64,000 nt of DNA from Peribacillus sp. FSL E2-0218 (GTDB lineage Bacteria > Bacillota > Bacilli > Bacillales > DSM-1321). The translations under genes were made by a program, and so were the position numbers. Below are positions 17,399 to 26,393 of this stretch, piece by piece (within the stretch, counting starts at the first letter, position 1; every line of letters starts with the position of its first letter). The notes under the pieces are model-generated. The model made no database searches. It saw nothing but the letters and a program-made list of their open reading frames with translations, and had not been told where the DNA came from. The stretch covers positions 5,098,501 to 5,162,500 of the forward strand of contig NZ_CP150304.1 of NCBI RefSeq assembly GCF_037992945.1. The letters run 5' to 3'.

Positions 17399-17430
17399 GG
17401 ACGCCTGGTTTTCCAGGCGTCTTTTTTTTT
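17399..17430 (+). terminator. Terminator of the DAACS symporter gene
   Basis: A perfect 9-bp GC-rich stem gacgcctgg / ccaggcgtc, tetraloop tttt, then nine T residues. Confidence 0.92.
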
Positions 17431-17486
17431 AGGAGCAAGGTGTTCCATGCCGATGCATAGAATGTAACTGTAAAGGAGGGATTCCG

Positions 17487-18158
17487 ATGTTAACGAAGTG
17501 GTTGCCTGCGGCGATCCTTATTACGGGACTAGCCTATATATTCGTCATACCTGAAGAGCCATTGCTTCTGAAAATCAGCTTTAAAGTGATTCCGATGTTA
17601 TTGATTTTGCTTTATGCCAGCAAAAAAGGAGGACGAGGGAATCGATATCAAATTCCGATCCTCCTTGGACTATTCTTTTGCATGCTTGGAGATGGCTTGT
17701 TGATTTGGTTTCTTATCGGCCTTTCCGCCTTCTTGATCGGCCACCTTTTCTATATTGCGGCCTTCCTGAAATCATGGAACTTTTCCTGGCTTCGATTCGC
17801 AACGATTCTGCCGATTGCCGCTTACTCGACGGTGATTTGTCGGGAAATTATCCTTTCCTTGATAGAAACGGGTGAAAATGGCCTCATCATCCCTGTAATC
17901 GGTTATGTGACGGTCATTTCGCTCATGGGCTGGACGGCGATGATGACCAGAAATGCCGTTGTAATCATCGGCGGGATGCTGTTTGTGATTTCCGATTCCA
18001 TCCTAGCTTGGAACAAATTCGTCGACGTCATTGCCTTCTCTGGTCCACTGATCATGCTTACCTATTATGCTGCCCAATTTTTCATCGCTACCAGCATTCG
18101 CAAAGACCCTTCTTTCGGTTTTGCGAACGGACTGAAAAATGAAACGCCCAGCACATGA
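17487..18158 (+). CDS. YhhN-family membrane protein (lysoplasmalogenase-like)
   Basis: A 223-aa protein with about eight hydrophobic helices. The family signatures are GLFFCMLGDGLL (about 63-74), GHLFYIAAF, FVISDSILAWNKF (about 168-180) and TYYAAQFFIA near the end. Eukaryotic TMEM86 and some bacterial YhhN proteins hydrolyse lysoplasmalogen vinyl ethers; whether this one does is unknown because aerobic Bacillus lacks plasmalogens. AAAGGAGGG precedes ATG 17487. A bidirectional terminator separates it from the convergent methyltransferase gene. Confidence 0.85.
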   Translation: MLTKWLPAAILITGLAYIFVIPEEPLLLKISFKVIPMLLILLYASKKGGRGNRYQIPILLGLFFCMLGDGLLIWFLIGLSAFLIGHLFYIAAFLKSWNFSWLRFATILPIAAYSTVICREIILSLIETGENGLIIPVIGYVTVISLMGWTAMMTRNAVVIIGGMLFVISDSILAWNKFVDVIAFSGPLIMLTYYAAQFFIATSIRKDPSFGFANGLKNETPST

Positions 18159-18194
18159 CAGGATGATGTTGATTCCGTTCCACATGAAACAATG

Positions 18195-18241
18195 AAAAAA
18201 GGCAATCGCCGCCTTAAATAAGCGGTGATTGCCCTTTTTTT
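18195..18241. terminator. Bidirectional terminator between yhhN-like and rRNA methyltransferase genes
   Basis: The 12-bp stem ggcaatcgccgc / gcggtgattgcc (one wobble) is flanked by a run of A on the left and T on the right. Confidence 0.88.
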
Positions 18242-19440
18242 CAACCCATGATTTTCTTGATGAAGACCACTTTTAAATAGTTGCCTTCCTTATATTCCCG
18301 ACTTGTCTTGAAATCAGCCGGCAATGAGAATTGCTCGACGATTTCATACTTCCCGTTACATTCCCTGAAGGCTGCATCGATGAAGCTCTTGAACTTTTTC
18401 ATGTCGAACGTGCTGCAATTAGTCGAAGCGATGATGACTCCGTCGTCTTCAGTAATTGCAATGGTGTCCTTCAATAGATTCGTATAGTCTTTGCCAGCGC
18501 TGAACGTAAACTTCTTCGATTTGGCAAAACTCGGCGGATCGAGGATGACCAAGTCGAATTTCAACTCTTTCTTCACTGCATATTTAAAATACTTGAATAC
18601 ATCCATCACCACGATGTTCTGTGTTTCAGGATCTATTCCGTTCACGCCGAACTGTTCGATCGTCTTCGGTAAACTCCGATTCGCAAGATCGACGCTTGTT
18701 GTTTTAATCGCACCGCCCAAAGCGGCAAACACGGAAAATGCCCCCGTGTAGGAGAACATATTCAGCACCGTTTTTCCTTTTGCGTATTCATCGCGGATTT
18801 TCCGTCTGACATCGCGCTGATCGAGGAAGACACCGACCATCGCGCCATCATTCAAATAAACGGCGAACTGGACTCCATTTTCCTTAACAAGTAGGGGAAA
18901 TTCCGGTTGTTCACCCATGACGAAATCATCTTCATCGACATACTGCCCCTTCGTATCAAAGCGTTTCTTTTGATAAATCGATTTGACCTCGACCGTATCC
19001 TGCAATGCCTTGATAATGGTGTCTTTAAACGAATAAATCCCTTTGCTATACCAGCTGATGACATAGTGACCGTCATAATGATCGATGATTAAACCACCAA
19101 TTCCATCGCCCTCCCCATTAAACAACCGGAAAGCGGTCGTCTCGGGATCGTCATAATACGGTTTACGGAATTCAACGGCAGCGCCGATTTTTCCATTAAA
19201 GAAGGTTTGGTCGATTTTTTCATTTTCGCTTTTGGTCAATACCCATCCGTAGCCCTTATTTTGTTTCCCGTAATATCCCTTTGCCAGGAATCGCTTATTC
19301 TCATCGACCAGACGTACTAGAGACCCCTCTTCCTGGAGGTCATCGAGATTGGCGATCGACTCTTTAGCGATCAACGGAAAGCCCTTGCCGATTTTGCTTG
19401 CAAACTTAGCTTTCACTTTTATATCTATTTCTTTTCCCAT
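18241..19440 (-). CDS. RlmI-like class I SAM-dependent rRNA methyltransferase
   Basis: A 399-aa protein with an N-terminal PUA-like domain (about 1-75, VRLVDENKRFLAKGYYG), a linker domain, and a Rossmann methyltransferase (about 190-395) with motif I VLNMFSYTGAFSVFAA, VDLANRSL, and motif IV LDPPSFAKSKK. This architecture is that of RlmI (23S m5C1962 methyltransferase) and of B. subtilis YwbD. The signature DPPSF is shared by this group. Two in-frame ATGs lie nine bases apart (19440 and 19449); I prefer 19440, but the ribosome site is weak for both. It is a stand-alone gene convergent with the yhhN-like gene. Confidence 0.88.
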   Translation of the reverse strand: MGKEIDIKVKAKFASKIGKGFPLIAKESIANLDDLQEEGSLVRLVDENKRFLAKGYYGKQNKGYGWVLTKSENEKIDQTFFNGKIGAAVEFRKPYYDDPETTAFRLFNGEGDGIGGLIIDHYDGHYVISWYSKGIYSFKDTIIKALQDTVEVKSIYQKKRFDTKGQYVDEDDFVMGEQPEFPLLVKENGVQFAVYLNDGAMVGVFLDQRDVRRKIRDEYAKGKTVLNMFSYTGAFSVFAALGGAIKTTSVDLANRSLPKTIEQFGVNGIDPETQNIVVMDVFKYFKYAVKKELKFDLVILDPPSFAKSKKFTFSAGKDYTNLLKDTIAITEDDGVIIASTNCSTFDMKKFKSFIDAAFRECNGKYEIVEQFSLPADFKTSREYKEGNYLKVVFIKKIMG

Positions 19441-19499
19441 CCTTATCATCCTATCTATGCAAATGCTTTCCTTTCCATTTTACCCTAATCGCTTTATAA

Positions 19500-19527
19500 A
19501 TAAAAACCAGCCCGTCACACGGGCTGG
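19500..19527 (-). terminator. Terminator of the PfoR-like EIIC gene
   Basis: A perfect 9-bp stem ccagcccgt / acgggctgg with a 3-nt loop lies 19 bp after the stop. On the minus strand TTTTTATTTATAAA follows. Confidence 0.88.
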
Positions 19528-19545
19528 CTTCACGAAAATCCTTGC

Positions 19546-20577
19546 TCATGATACTTCTAAATGCAGGTCGCCCGGTTTCACTTTACCCATCATTTTCAAT
19601 ACTCGATGCAGGACAAGGGTGATCACGGCTGGCAAGACCATGCCGACTGCGACATAAACCAAGAACGTATACAATCCTTGCCCGGTAATGATGGCAATCG
19701 GGGCAATCATTGAGCTTAACCCCATCCCTCCAAGCTCATACGGCACCTGAAAATCAAATGCCATGGTAGCGATCGGGGCGCAAATGATTGCCGCAATGAA
19801 AGGCGGGACGACATATAATGGCTTTTTGATTAAATTAGGAAACTGGACTTTTGGCGTAACGACCATCTGGGCCAGGAACCCGCCCATATCATTATCTTTA
19901 TAAGACATGACAGTGAACCCGACAAACTGTACGGTACATCCGATTAAAGCTGCCGCACTGGAAACGGGATCTAATTGCAGGGCGATCGCAAGCGCCGCGG
20001 ATGACGCCGGGGTCATCAATAAAATGCTCCATACCAAAGCGATGACCATGGAGCCGATTAAAGGCGACCCACCGACGGCAGCGGTAATTTGACCGCTTAA
20101 CCATGTTAGGAATGGCGTCGTGACTAGAGCCAGGCCATATCCGGCCACTCCCCCGACTAGAACCGCCCCCAATGGGATGGCCATGATATCCAACTTTGTT
20201 TTGCCGATTAGCCGCTTACCTACATATGTTGCCACTACTGCTGCCAGGACGGCACTTAACGGCTGCCCCGTAGCGATCGTGAACGCCCCCTCGGCCGTTC
20301 TGTGAATTGCAGCGCCGCCAACGGCACTAGAAGCCATGGCGCTAAAAATAATTAACGAATTCCCGCCAAGCTGATACGCGATGCCGGCCCCCAGCGCAGG
20401 CGCAAGCAAGACCTTTGCGGCTCCGCCTATGGCAAGGAAGACCTCCCACCCTAAATACCCGCCTACCGATTCGAACAATAACCCGATCCCTAATGTAACC
20501 AATACGGCGTTAGCTATTCCTGTTGAGGCTTTGTACATTCGCTCGTTGATATATGCTTTCCTGCTCACTATATTCAC
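19546..20577 (-). CDS. PTS EIIC-like membrane protein of the PfoR family
   Basis: A 343-aa protein with about ten hydrophobic segments and many Gly/Ala. Motifs such as GNSLIIFSAMASSAVGGAAIHRTAEGAF and SPLIGSMVIALVWSILLMTPASSAALAIAL match the PTS_EIIC_2 family, which includes Clostridium PfoR and staphylococcal homologues. No EIIA or EIIB gene is adjacent, which is usual for this family, so it may be a stand-alone transporter or a regulator rather than a classical sugar PTS. It is divergent from gdhA with a 404-bp spacer. Confidence 0.82.
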   Translation of the reverse strand: MNIVSRKAYINERMYKASTGIANAVLVTLGIGLLFESVGGYLGWEVFLAIGGAAKVLLAPALGAGIAYQLGGNSLIIFSAMASSAVGGAAIHRTAEGAFTIATGQPLSAVLAAVVATYVGKRLIGKTKLDIMAIPLGAVLVGGVAGYGLALVTTPFLTWLSGQITAAVGGSPLIGSMVIALVWSILLMTPASSAALAIALQLDPVSSAAALIGCTVQFVGFTVMSYKDNDMGGFLAQMVVTPKVQFPNLIKKPLYVVPPFIAAIICAPIATMAFDFQVPYELGGMGLSSMIAPIAIITGQGLYTFLVYVAVGMVLPAVITLVLHRVLKMMGKVKPGDLHLEVS

Positions 20578-20981
20578 TCCTTATCATTTATCTGAATTTA
20601 CCTTATAAATAAAAACAACAATATCAATTGTGATCAATGATTCACAACTCACTGGCCACTTTCCGTATAATAACATGAATTTTCAGACAATGTAAGATGT
20701 ATTTATATACTAATAAAATAAAAACGCTTACAATTGTATGATTTTCGTAGGGTTTTATCCAAGTAATATCATGATTTGTATTATTCTAGTATATGTTCTA
20801 TGTGTATTTTTTCACTTTAAGCTCCATCTTTCATATCAAAACAGGTAATAATTGATCTAATATTCAGATTGTTCGTTGCGATTTTTAGGTATATCATGAA
20901 AGAATCACCCAAAGGCAGATCGTTTCAATCATTCATTTATACTATCAGATGTCCCAATTACCGATAAGGAGAGCGAAATCA
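20578..20981. promoter_or_regulatory. Divergent intergenic region of pfoR-like and gdhA genes, with a cre-like site
   Basis: About 400 bp of AT-rich DNA without an ORF. It must carry the promoters for both genes. The only motif I can point to is taaaaacgcttaca at 20719-20732, which fits the 14-base cre pattern with one mismatch (A for G at position 2). No GlnR/TnrA box (TGTNA-N7-TNACA) was found. Confidence 0.4.
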
Positions 20982-22364
20982 ATGACAACTTCACTAACAG
21001 TCGATCATGAAGAATTACAGGCAGCAAAAGAATATGTAAGGCACGTATACGCACAGGTTAAGGAGCGTAATCCACATGAAAGTGAATTCCATCAAGCGGT
21101 CAAAGAAATATTCCTTTCACTTGTCCCCGTATTTGCAAAACACCCCATATATATGAAAAATGGAATATTACAAAGATTGGTCGAACCCGAAAGAATGATC
21201 AACTTCCGCGTTTCCTGGGTCGATGACCTAGGCAATGTCCAAGTCAATCGTGGTTTTCGTGTTCAATTCAACAGTGCAATCGGTCCATTCAAAGGCGGTC
21301 TGCGCTTCCACCCCACAGTCAATTCAAGTATCATAAAGTTCCTTGGTTTCGAGCAAATCTTTAAAAACTCTCTTACAGGCCAGCCGATTGGAGGAGGAAA
21401 AGGCGGGTCGGACTTCGATCCGAAAGGCAAATCAGATTCGGAAATCATGCGCTTTTGCCAAAGCTTCATGTCGGAACTCGGTCGCTATATCGGGCCGGAC
21501 ACAGACATACCAGCTGGAGATATCGGGGTCGGCGCCAGGGAAATCGGTTATCTTTTTGGTCAATATAAAAAGATGCAAGGCAGCTACCATGCTGGAGTTT
21601 TAACCGGAAAAGGATTAAGCTACGGCGGAAGCTTGGCCCGTACCGAAGCGACTGGTTATGGGACGGTTTACTTCGTCGAGGAGATGCTTAAGGACAAAGG
21701 CTTACAATTCCATGGCAGCACGGTTGTCGTTTCCGGATCTGGAAATGTCTCCATTTATGCAATGGAAAAAGCTGCACAACTGGGAGCTAAGGTTGTTGCT
21801 TGCAGTGATTCCAATGGCTACATCTATGATGAAAATGGCCTGGACCTTGATACGATTAGACATTTAAAAGAAGTGGGCCGAAAAAGGTTGAGTGAGTATG
21901 TCCATGCACATCCGGAAGCTGAATACAATGAAGGCAGCTACGGCATTTGGTCCGTACCTTGTGATATCGCCCTTCCTTGTGCCACACAAAATGAAATGGA
22001 TGAAGAAGCGGCAAAATTATTGATCAAAAATAATGTGAAAGCAGTCGGTGAAGGTGCCAACATGCCTTCAACGCTTGAGGCAATTGATGTATTCCTTAAT
22101 AATGGCATTCTTTTTGGGCCTGCAAAAGCGGCAAATGCAGGCGGAGTAGCTGTGTCTGCCCTTGAAATGGCTCAAAACAGTGCCAGGATGCCTTGGACGT
22201 TTGAAGAAGTCGATACAAAATTATACGGCATCATGAAAAACATCTATAAAAACAGTATAGAAGCCGCAGAAGAATACGGTGAGCCTGGTAACTTGGTTGT
22301 GGGTGCCAATATTGCTGGATTCCTTAAAGTGGCGGATGCCATGCTTACTCAAGGGATACTCTAG
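20982..22364 (+). CDS. gdhA: NADP-specific glutamate dehydrogenase
   Basis: Makes glutamate from 2-oxoglutarate and ammonia (or the reverse) in the cytosol. The 460-aa product fits the hexameric 450-aa GDH class. Visible features: the substrate-binding GGLRFHP and QIFKNSLTGQPIGGGKGGSDFDPKGKS with its catalytic Lys, DIPAGDIGVG with the catalytic Asp, the Rossmann GSGNVSIYAMEKA, and NAGGVAVSALEMAQNS near the C-terminus. DSNGYI after the second strand is the NADP-GDH type rather than the RocG type. ATG 20982 has AAGGAGAGCG upstream; the frame from 20949 lacks one. B. subtilis makes glutamate with GltAB and uses NAD-GDH for catabolism, so an NADP-type GdhA is an accessory assimilatory route. Confidence 0.95.
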   Translation: MTTSLTVDHEELQAAKEYVRHVYAQVKERNPHESEFHQAVKEIFLSLVPVFAKHPIYMKNGILQRLVEPERMINFRVSWVDDLGNVQVNRGFRVQFNSAIGPFKGGLRFHPTVNSSIIKFLGFEQIFKNSLTGQPIGGGKGGSDFDPKGKSDSEIMRFCQSFMSELGRYIGPDTDIPAGDIGVGAREIGYLFGQYKKMQGSYHAGVLTGKGLSYGGSLARTEATGYGTVYFVEEMLKDKGLQFHGSTVVVSGSGNVSIYAMEKAAQLGAKVVACSDSNGYIYDENGLDLDTIRHLKEVGRKRLSEYVHAHPEAEYNEGSYGIWSVPCDIALPCATQNEMDEEAAKLLIKNNVKAVGEGANMPSTLEAIDVFLNNGILFGPAKAANAGGVAVSALEMAQNSARMPWTFEEVDTKLYGIMKNIYKNSIEAAEEYGEPGNLVVGANIAGFLKVADAMLTQGIL

Positions 22365-22381
22365 CTTTAAGCTAAATCATG

Positions 22382-22410
22382 AAGCGGTCCTACACATGGG
22401 CCGCTTTACT
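22382..22410 (+). terminator. Terminator of gdhA
   Basis: The stem aagcgg-t-cc / gg-g-ccgctt with a 7-nt loop lies 18 bp after the gdhA stop and is followed by tactttt. Confidence 0.65.
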
Positions 22411-22569
22411 TTTGCAATATAATGTCCGTCTTTTCACCGCGCCCGCTCATTCTCCCCACATAGGAATGTACATTCAAATCATATAGCCCTTATGAAATTA
22501 CTAAGCGTTAGTAAGTCCAGCGGCATCTGAAAGACACGTATGCAGCGTTTCCGAGACGCAGAAAACCTC

Positions 22570-22603
22570 TCAAAAATAGAGTGCCGGATTAGCTCCGGCA
22601 CTC
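22570..22603 (-). terminator. Terminator of the rbs operon
   Basis: A perfect 10-bp stem gagtgccgga / tccggcactc with a 5-nt loop lies 16 bp after rbsB. TATTTTTGAG follows on the minus strand. Confidence 0.88.
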
Positions 22604-22618
22604 TCAAAATTTGTTTTT

Positions 22619-23539
22619 TTATTTTTTCGTGACTAATTTCAGCGGTACGGAAATGGTCTCGTCCACTTTGTCGCCTTTCAAGATCTTTTCCGCTGCATTA
22701 ACCGCCTCTTCGCCGATAAGGGCAGGTTGCTGGGCAATTGTCGCTTGTAGTTCACCGTTCTCGACTGCCTTCAATGCATCATCATTGCCATCGAAGCCAA
22801 CCACGATGATATCTTTGCCTGCTGCCTTGATCGCTTCAATGGCACCTAATGCCATTTCATCATTATGAGCGAATACCGCTTGGATATCTTTATTGCCTTG
22901 CAGGATATTTTCCATTACGTTAAGGCCTTTTGTCCGGTCGAATTCTGCCGTCTGGCTTGTCACGACATCCAATTGCTTGTCCGCAAGATTATGGAAGCCT
23001 TTTCCGCGTTCGCGAGTTGCTGACGCTCCTGATACACCTTCAAGCTCCACTACCTTTGCTTTTTCGCCAAGCTCTTTGACTAGGTATTCCGCGGCCATTT
23101 CCCCACCAGCGACATTATCGGAGGCGATGAATGTTTTGATATCGCCTTCATCGGATGAGCGGTCTATCGTAATGACAGGAATGCCAGCTTCATTTGCAGA
23201 TTGAACGGCTGAAGATATTGCCGCTGAGTCTGTTGGATTTACAAGAAGGACATCCACCTTTTGCAGGATTAAATCTTCAATTCCGCTGATTTGTTTAGCC
23301 GTATCATCCTGGGCATCAACAACAGTGACTTTCATGCCTTTTTCTTTTGCCTCTTTTTCAACCCCATCTTTTAATGAAACGAAGAACGGATTGTTTAAAG
23401 TTGAAATGCTGACACCGATCTTCAATCCTTTTACAGAGTCTTTCTTTTCTTTTTTATCATCTTTCAGACCCGAATCCATTGAGCATGCAGCCAAGACCAT
23501 TAATGATAGGATCATGATGATCGATACGATTTTTTTCAT
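22619..23539 (-). CDS. rbsB: D-ribose ABC transporter substrate-binding lipoprotein
   Basis: A 306-aa lipoprotein. The signal peptide ends in the lipobox LAAC (Cys19), so it is tethered to the outer face of the membrane. The periplasmic-binding fold of the ribose/galactose class is clear: VKGLKIGVSISTLNNPFF at the first strand, VNPTDSAAI, ITIDRSSDEGD, FIASDNVAGG and VFAHNDEMALGAIEA. It delivers ribose to RbsC/RbsA. It is the last gene of rbsRKDACB and is followed by a strong terminator. Confidence 0.95.
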   Translation of the reverse strand: MKKIVSIIMILSLMVLAACSMDSGLKDDKKEKKDSVKGLKIGVSISTLNNPFFVSLKDGVEKEAKEKGMKVTVVDAQDDTAKQISGIEDLILQKVDVLLVNPTDSAAISSAVQSANEAGIPVITIDRSSDEGDIKTFIASDNVAGGEMAAEYLVKELGEKAKVVELEGVSGASATRERGKGFHNLADKQLDVVTSQTAEFDRTKGLNVMENILQGNKDIQAVFAHNDEMALGAIEAIKAAGKDIIVVGFDGNDDALKAVENGELQATIAQQPALIGEEAVNAAEKILKGDKVDETISVPLKLVTKK

Positions 23540-23554
23540 AAATTACACCCCTGC

Positions 23555-24499
23555 TTATGATTTTTTACGGTCAAGTAAGACCGCGATTAATATAACTGCA
23601 CCTTTTACCACTTGCTGGTAGAAAGAGGATACACCAAGTAAATTCATTCCGTTATTCAAGGTACCGATGATCAGGACCCCCACGAGCGTGCCGAACAATC
23701 GGCCTTTACCGCCTGATAGGCTTGTCCCGCCGAGCACCACGGCTGCGATGGCATCCATTTCATAGGATTGCCCCGCCGTTGGCTGTGCCGAATTCAGACG
23801 CGAGGTCAAGATCGCACCGGCAATGGCGGCCATCGTACCTGCCAGCCCATATATGGCCACCTTCACGCGATCGACTTTGATCCCGGAAATACGGGAAGCC
23901 TTTTCATTTCCGCCAATGGCATAAGTTTTGCGGCCAAATGATGTTTTGTGAAGCAGGAACCATAGGATGAAAAACGCGATGATCATCACGACCGCCGGTA
24001 CCGGCAAGCCTAGGAAGTACCCTCTCCCAAGCATTTGGAACGCGACCGAGTCACCAATACCCGTGATCGGCTTCCCGTCCGTATAGACGAGCGTCAGGCC
24101 TCGGAAAATTGTCATCGTAGCCAATGTAACGATGAAAGGAGCCATTTTACCTTTTGATACGAGAATTCCATTGATTACACCCATAATTGCACCAAGTAAT
24201 ATACCTACCAATATGGCAAGGATCGGGTCCATTCCCGAGACCATCATGCCAGCCATAAGCGCGCTGGACAGTGCCAGAATGGAACCGACGGACAAGTCGA
24301 TGCCGCCTGTCAGTATGATGAAGGTCATCCCGAATGCAATAAGTGCATTGATGGAGGTTTGACGCAATAGATTCAAAATATTGTTCGGTTCCATGAATGA
24401 TGGATTTAATACGGTTATTACGATAAATAATAGAACCAAGGCGAGTAACGGCCCGAATTTTTGCCAGATCCCGCTTTTTCCTGTAGCCTCAAGTTTCAT
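23555..24499 (-). CDS. rbsC: D-ribose ABC transporter permease
   Basis: A 314-aa inner-membrane permease with eight to ten helices. The RbsC signatures FGMTFIILTGGIDLSVGSILALSSAL (about 56-82) and DAIAAVVLGGTSLSGGKGRLFGTLVGVLIIG (about 245-275) are present. It starts one base after the rbsA stop with GGGGGGAACTAGG as ribosome site, so translation is coupled, and precedes rbsB by 15 bp. Confidence 0.95.
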   Translation of the reverse strand: MKLEATGKSGIWQKFGPLLALVLLFIVITVLNPSFMEPNNILNLLRQTSINALIAFGMTFIILTGGIDLSVGSILALSSALMAGMMVSGMDPILAILVGILLGAIMGVINGILVSKGKMAPFIVTLATMTIFRGLTLVYTDGKPITGIGDSVAFQMLGRGYFLGLPVPAVVMIIAFFILWFLLHKTSFGRKTYAIGGNEKASRISGIKVDRVKVAIYGLAGTMAAIAGAILTSRLNSAQPTAGQSYEMDAIAAVVLGGTSLSGGKGRLFGTLVGVLIIGTLNNGMNLLGVSSFYQQVVKGAVILIAVLLDRKKS

Positions 24500-24500
24500 C

Positions 24501-25982
24501 CTAGTTCCCCCCTGTCGCCAATGCCATGATTTTTTCTTGTGTCGCTTCCTGCTTTAATAATTCTCCAGCAATTGCACCTTCGTGAACTACAAGGATCCTA
24601 TCACTCATTCCCACGATTTCCGGAAGCTCAGACGAAACCATGATGATGGCGATTCCCCGCTCCGTCAGTTCATTCATCAATTCATAAATTTCACGTTTTG
24701 CGCCAACATCGATCCCCCTCGTAGGCTCATCCATAATTAAAACCTTCGGGGAGGTGCCGATCCATTTCGCGATGACCACTTTTTGCTGATTGCCCCCGGA
24801 TAGGTTGCCGATGATCGTTTCCGCAGAGGAAGTCTTCACGTGAAGCCGTTTGATCATCATATCTGCAAAATTTCTCTCATCGTCCGTTTTTACGAGTCCG
24901 CTTGGTGCAAAGCTCTTCAAATTCGGCAAACCGATATTTTCTCTTACTGAAAAGTCGAGGATCAGCCCCTCTTCTTTACGGTTTTCCGTAATGAAAGCCA
25001 AACCGTGCCGCACTGCATCCGTCGGTTTTCGAATGGAAACCCTCTTGCCCTCAACGGTAATCTCACCGCGATCTATTTGGTCGACACCGAAAAGGGCGCG
25101 CATGATTTCCGTTCTGCCTGCTCCCATCAATCCGGCTACACCTACTATCTCGCCTTTCCGGACTGCGAAATTGATATTTTCAAACATCCCTTTTTTCGTC
25201 AATCCTTTTACATCAAGGACTACCTCGCCAAGCTTTGCATCACGATGGGGGAACCGATCCTCCAGCTCCCGTCCGACCATTTTTTGTACGACTTCATCGA
25301 AATTCGTATCGACGATTCTTTTCGTATCGACGGTTTTACCATCACGCATAACGGTGATCCGGTCACAAATGGCGAATATTTCTTCCATCCGATGCGAGAT
25401 ATAAACAAGTGATACACCCTTTTGGGTTAAGCCCTTCATCACTTCAAATAGCTTTTCGATTTCCCTATCGGTTAACGCAGCGGTCGGTTCATCCATGATG
25501 ATGACTTCGGCCTCCGTCATCAGCGCCTTGGCAATTTCGATCATTTGCTGTTCACCTACGGAACAAAGGCCGGCTTCCTTATCGAAGGGAAGGGAAATAT
25601 TAAGTGTTTTAAAAACTTCTTTTGCACGCGCTTTCATTTGTTTCGTCTTTAGGACGCCTAACTTATTTACCAGTTCCTTGCCGATAAATAAGTTCTCCAG
25701 CACGGTCATTTCCGGCCAAATATTCAATTCCTGACGGATAAAGGCCATCCCCGCTTCTTCTGCTTCCTTGGAATCCTTGAATGAGGTTTCATTGCCGTTA
25801 ATCACGATCGTTCCTTGATCCTGCTTATGAAGACCAGTCAAAATGTTCATCAAGGTTGATTTCCCTGCTCCATTTTCCCCCATGAGCGCGTGTACCTCTC
25901 CAGCCTCCAACGAAAAATGAACGCCCTCCAATACCTTGTTTTGACCGAATGCCTTATATATGTCGTTCATTTCGATTTGCAT
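24501..25982 (-). CDS. rbsA: D-ribose ABC transporter ATPase (two nucleotide-binding domains)
   Basis: A 493-aa cytosolic ATPase with two ABC modules, the usual form for pentose importers. The first (1-235) has Walker A GENGAGKST, signature SVGEQQMIEIAKAL and Walker B VIIMDEPTAALTD. The second (about 250-490) has GLMGAGRTEI, signature LSGGNQQKVVIAKW and LIMDEPTRGIDVGAK. The degenerate P-loop of the second module is normal for this family. It starts 18 bp after rbsD with AAAGAGGTG. Confidence 0.95.
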   Translation of the reverse strand: MQIEMNDIYKAFGQNKVLEGVHFSLEAGEVHALMGENGAGKSTLMNILTGLHKQDQGTIVINGNETSFKDSKEAEEAGMAFIRQELNIWPEMTVLENLFIGKELVNKLGVLKTKQMKARAKEVFKTLNISLPFDKEAGLCSVGEQQMIEIAKALMTEAEVIIMDEPTAALTDREIEKLFEVMKGLTQKGVSLVYISHRMEEIFAICDRITVMRDGKTVDTKRIVDTNFDEVVQKMVGRELEDRFPHRDAKLGEVVLDVKGLTKKGMFENINFAVRKGEIVGVAGLMGAGRTEIMRALFGVDQIDRGEITVEGKRVSIRKPTDAVRHGLAFITENRKEEGLILDFSVRENIGLPNLKSFAPSGLVKTDDERNFADMMIKRLHVKTSSAETIIGNLSGGNQQKVVIAKWIGTSPKVLIMDEPTRGIDVGAKREIYELMNELTERGIAIIMVSSELPEIVGMSDRILVVHEGAIAGELLKQEATQEKIMALATGGN

Positions 25983-26000
25983 GGCTCTTCACCTCTTTCT

Positions 26001-26393
26001 TTAAAAGAATACTCCAGACTGCAGAATGCAATTCGAATACGGCGTCGTCTCCCCCGTCCGAATGACGGCTTTCGCTTTACTTGACAGCTTCTTGAAATCT
26101 TCGTGTGAAACATATTCGATCGCTTCGCCGAACTGCTGCACCATATATTGATGCTGGCCTGGATTTTTCTCTATCACCTCAGTGGCGGCGATGACCTTTT
26201 CAATGACCATATCTTCGTGAACGGCACGCACGACAGCTTGGAACGATGGGGTTCCAGGCGTCAAGGCTAAGTCTATCTTGATGACTCCCGGCGGCACCGG
26301 CAGACCGGCGTCACCTACAACTATATAATCCGTATGACCAAGGTCGGCAAGGACCTTGGCTATCGAACTATTGATGATTCCTTGCCTCTTCAT
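26001..26393 (-). CDS. rbsD: D-ribose pyranase
   Basis: Converts beta-pyranose to beta-furanose ribose so that RbsK can use it. The 130-aa protein has the RbsD hallmarks: MKRQGIINSSIAKVLADLGHTD with the catalytic His, VVGDAGLPVPPGV, DLALTPGTPSF and the C-terminal RTGETTPYSNCILQSGV. Its ATG overlaps the rbsK stop (ATGA), so the two are translationally coupled. Confidence 0.96.
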   Translation of the reverse strand: MKRQGIINSSIAKVLADLGHTDYIVVGDAGLPVPPGVIKIDLALTPGTPSFQAVVRAVHEDMVIEKVIAATEVIEKNPGQHQYMVQQFGEAIEYVSHEDFKKLSSKAKAVIRTGETTPYSNCILQSGVFF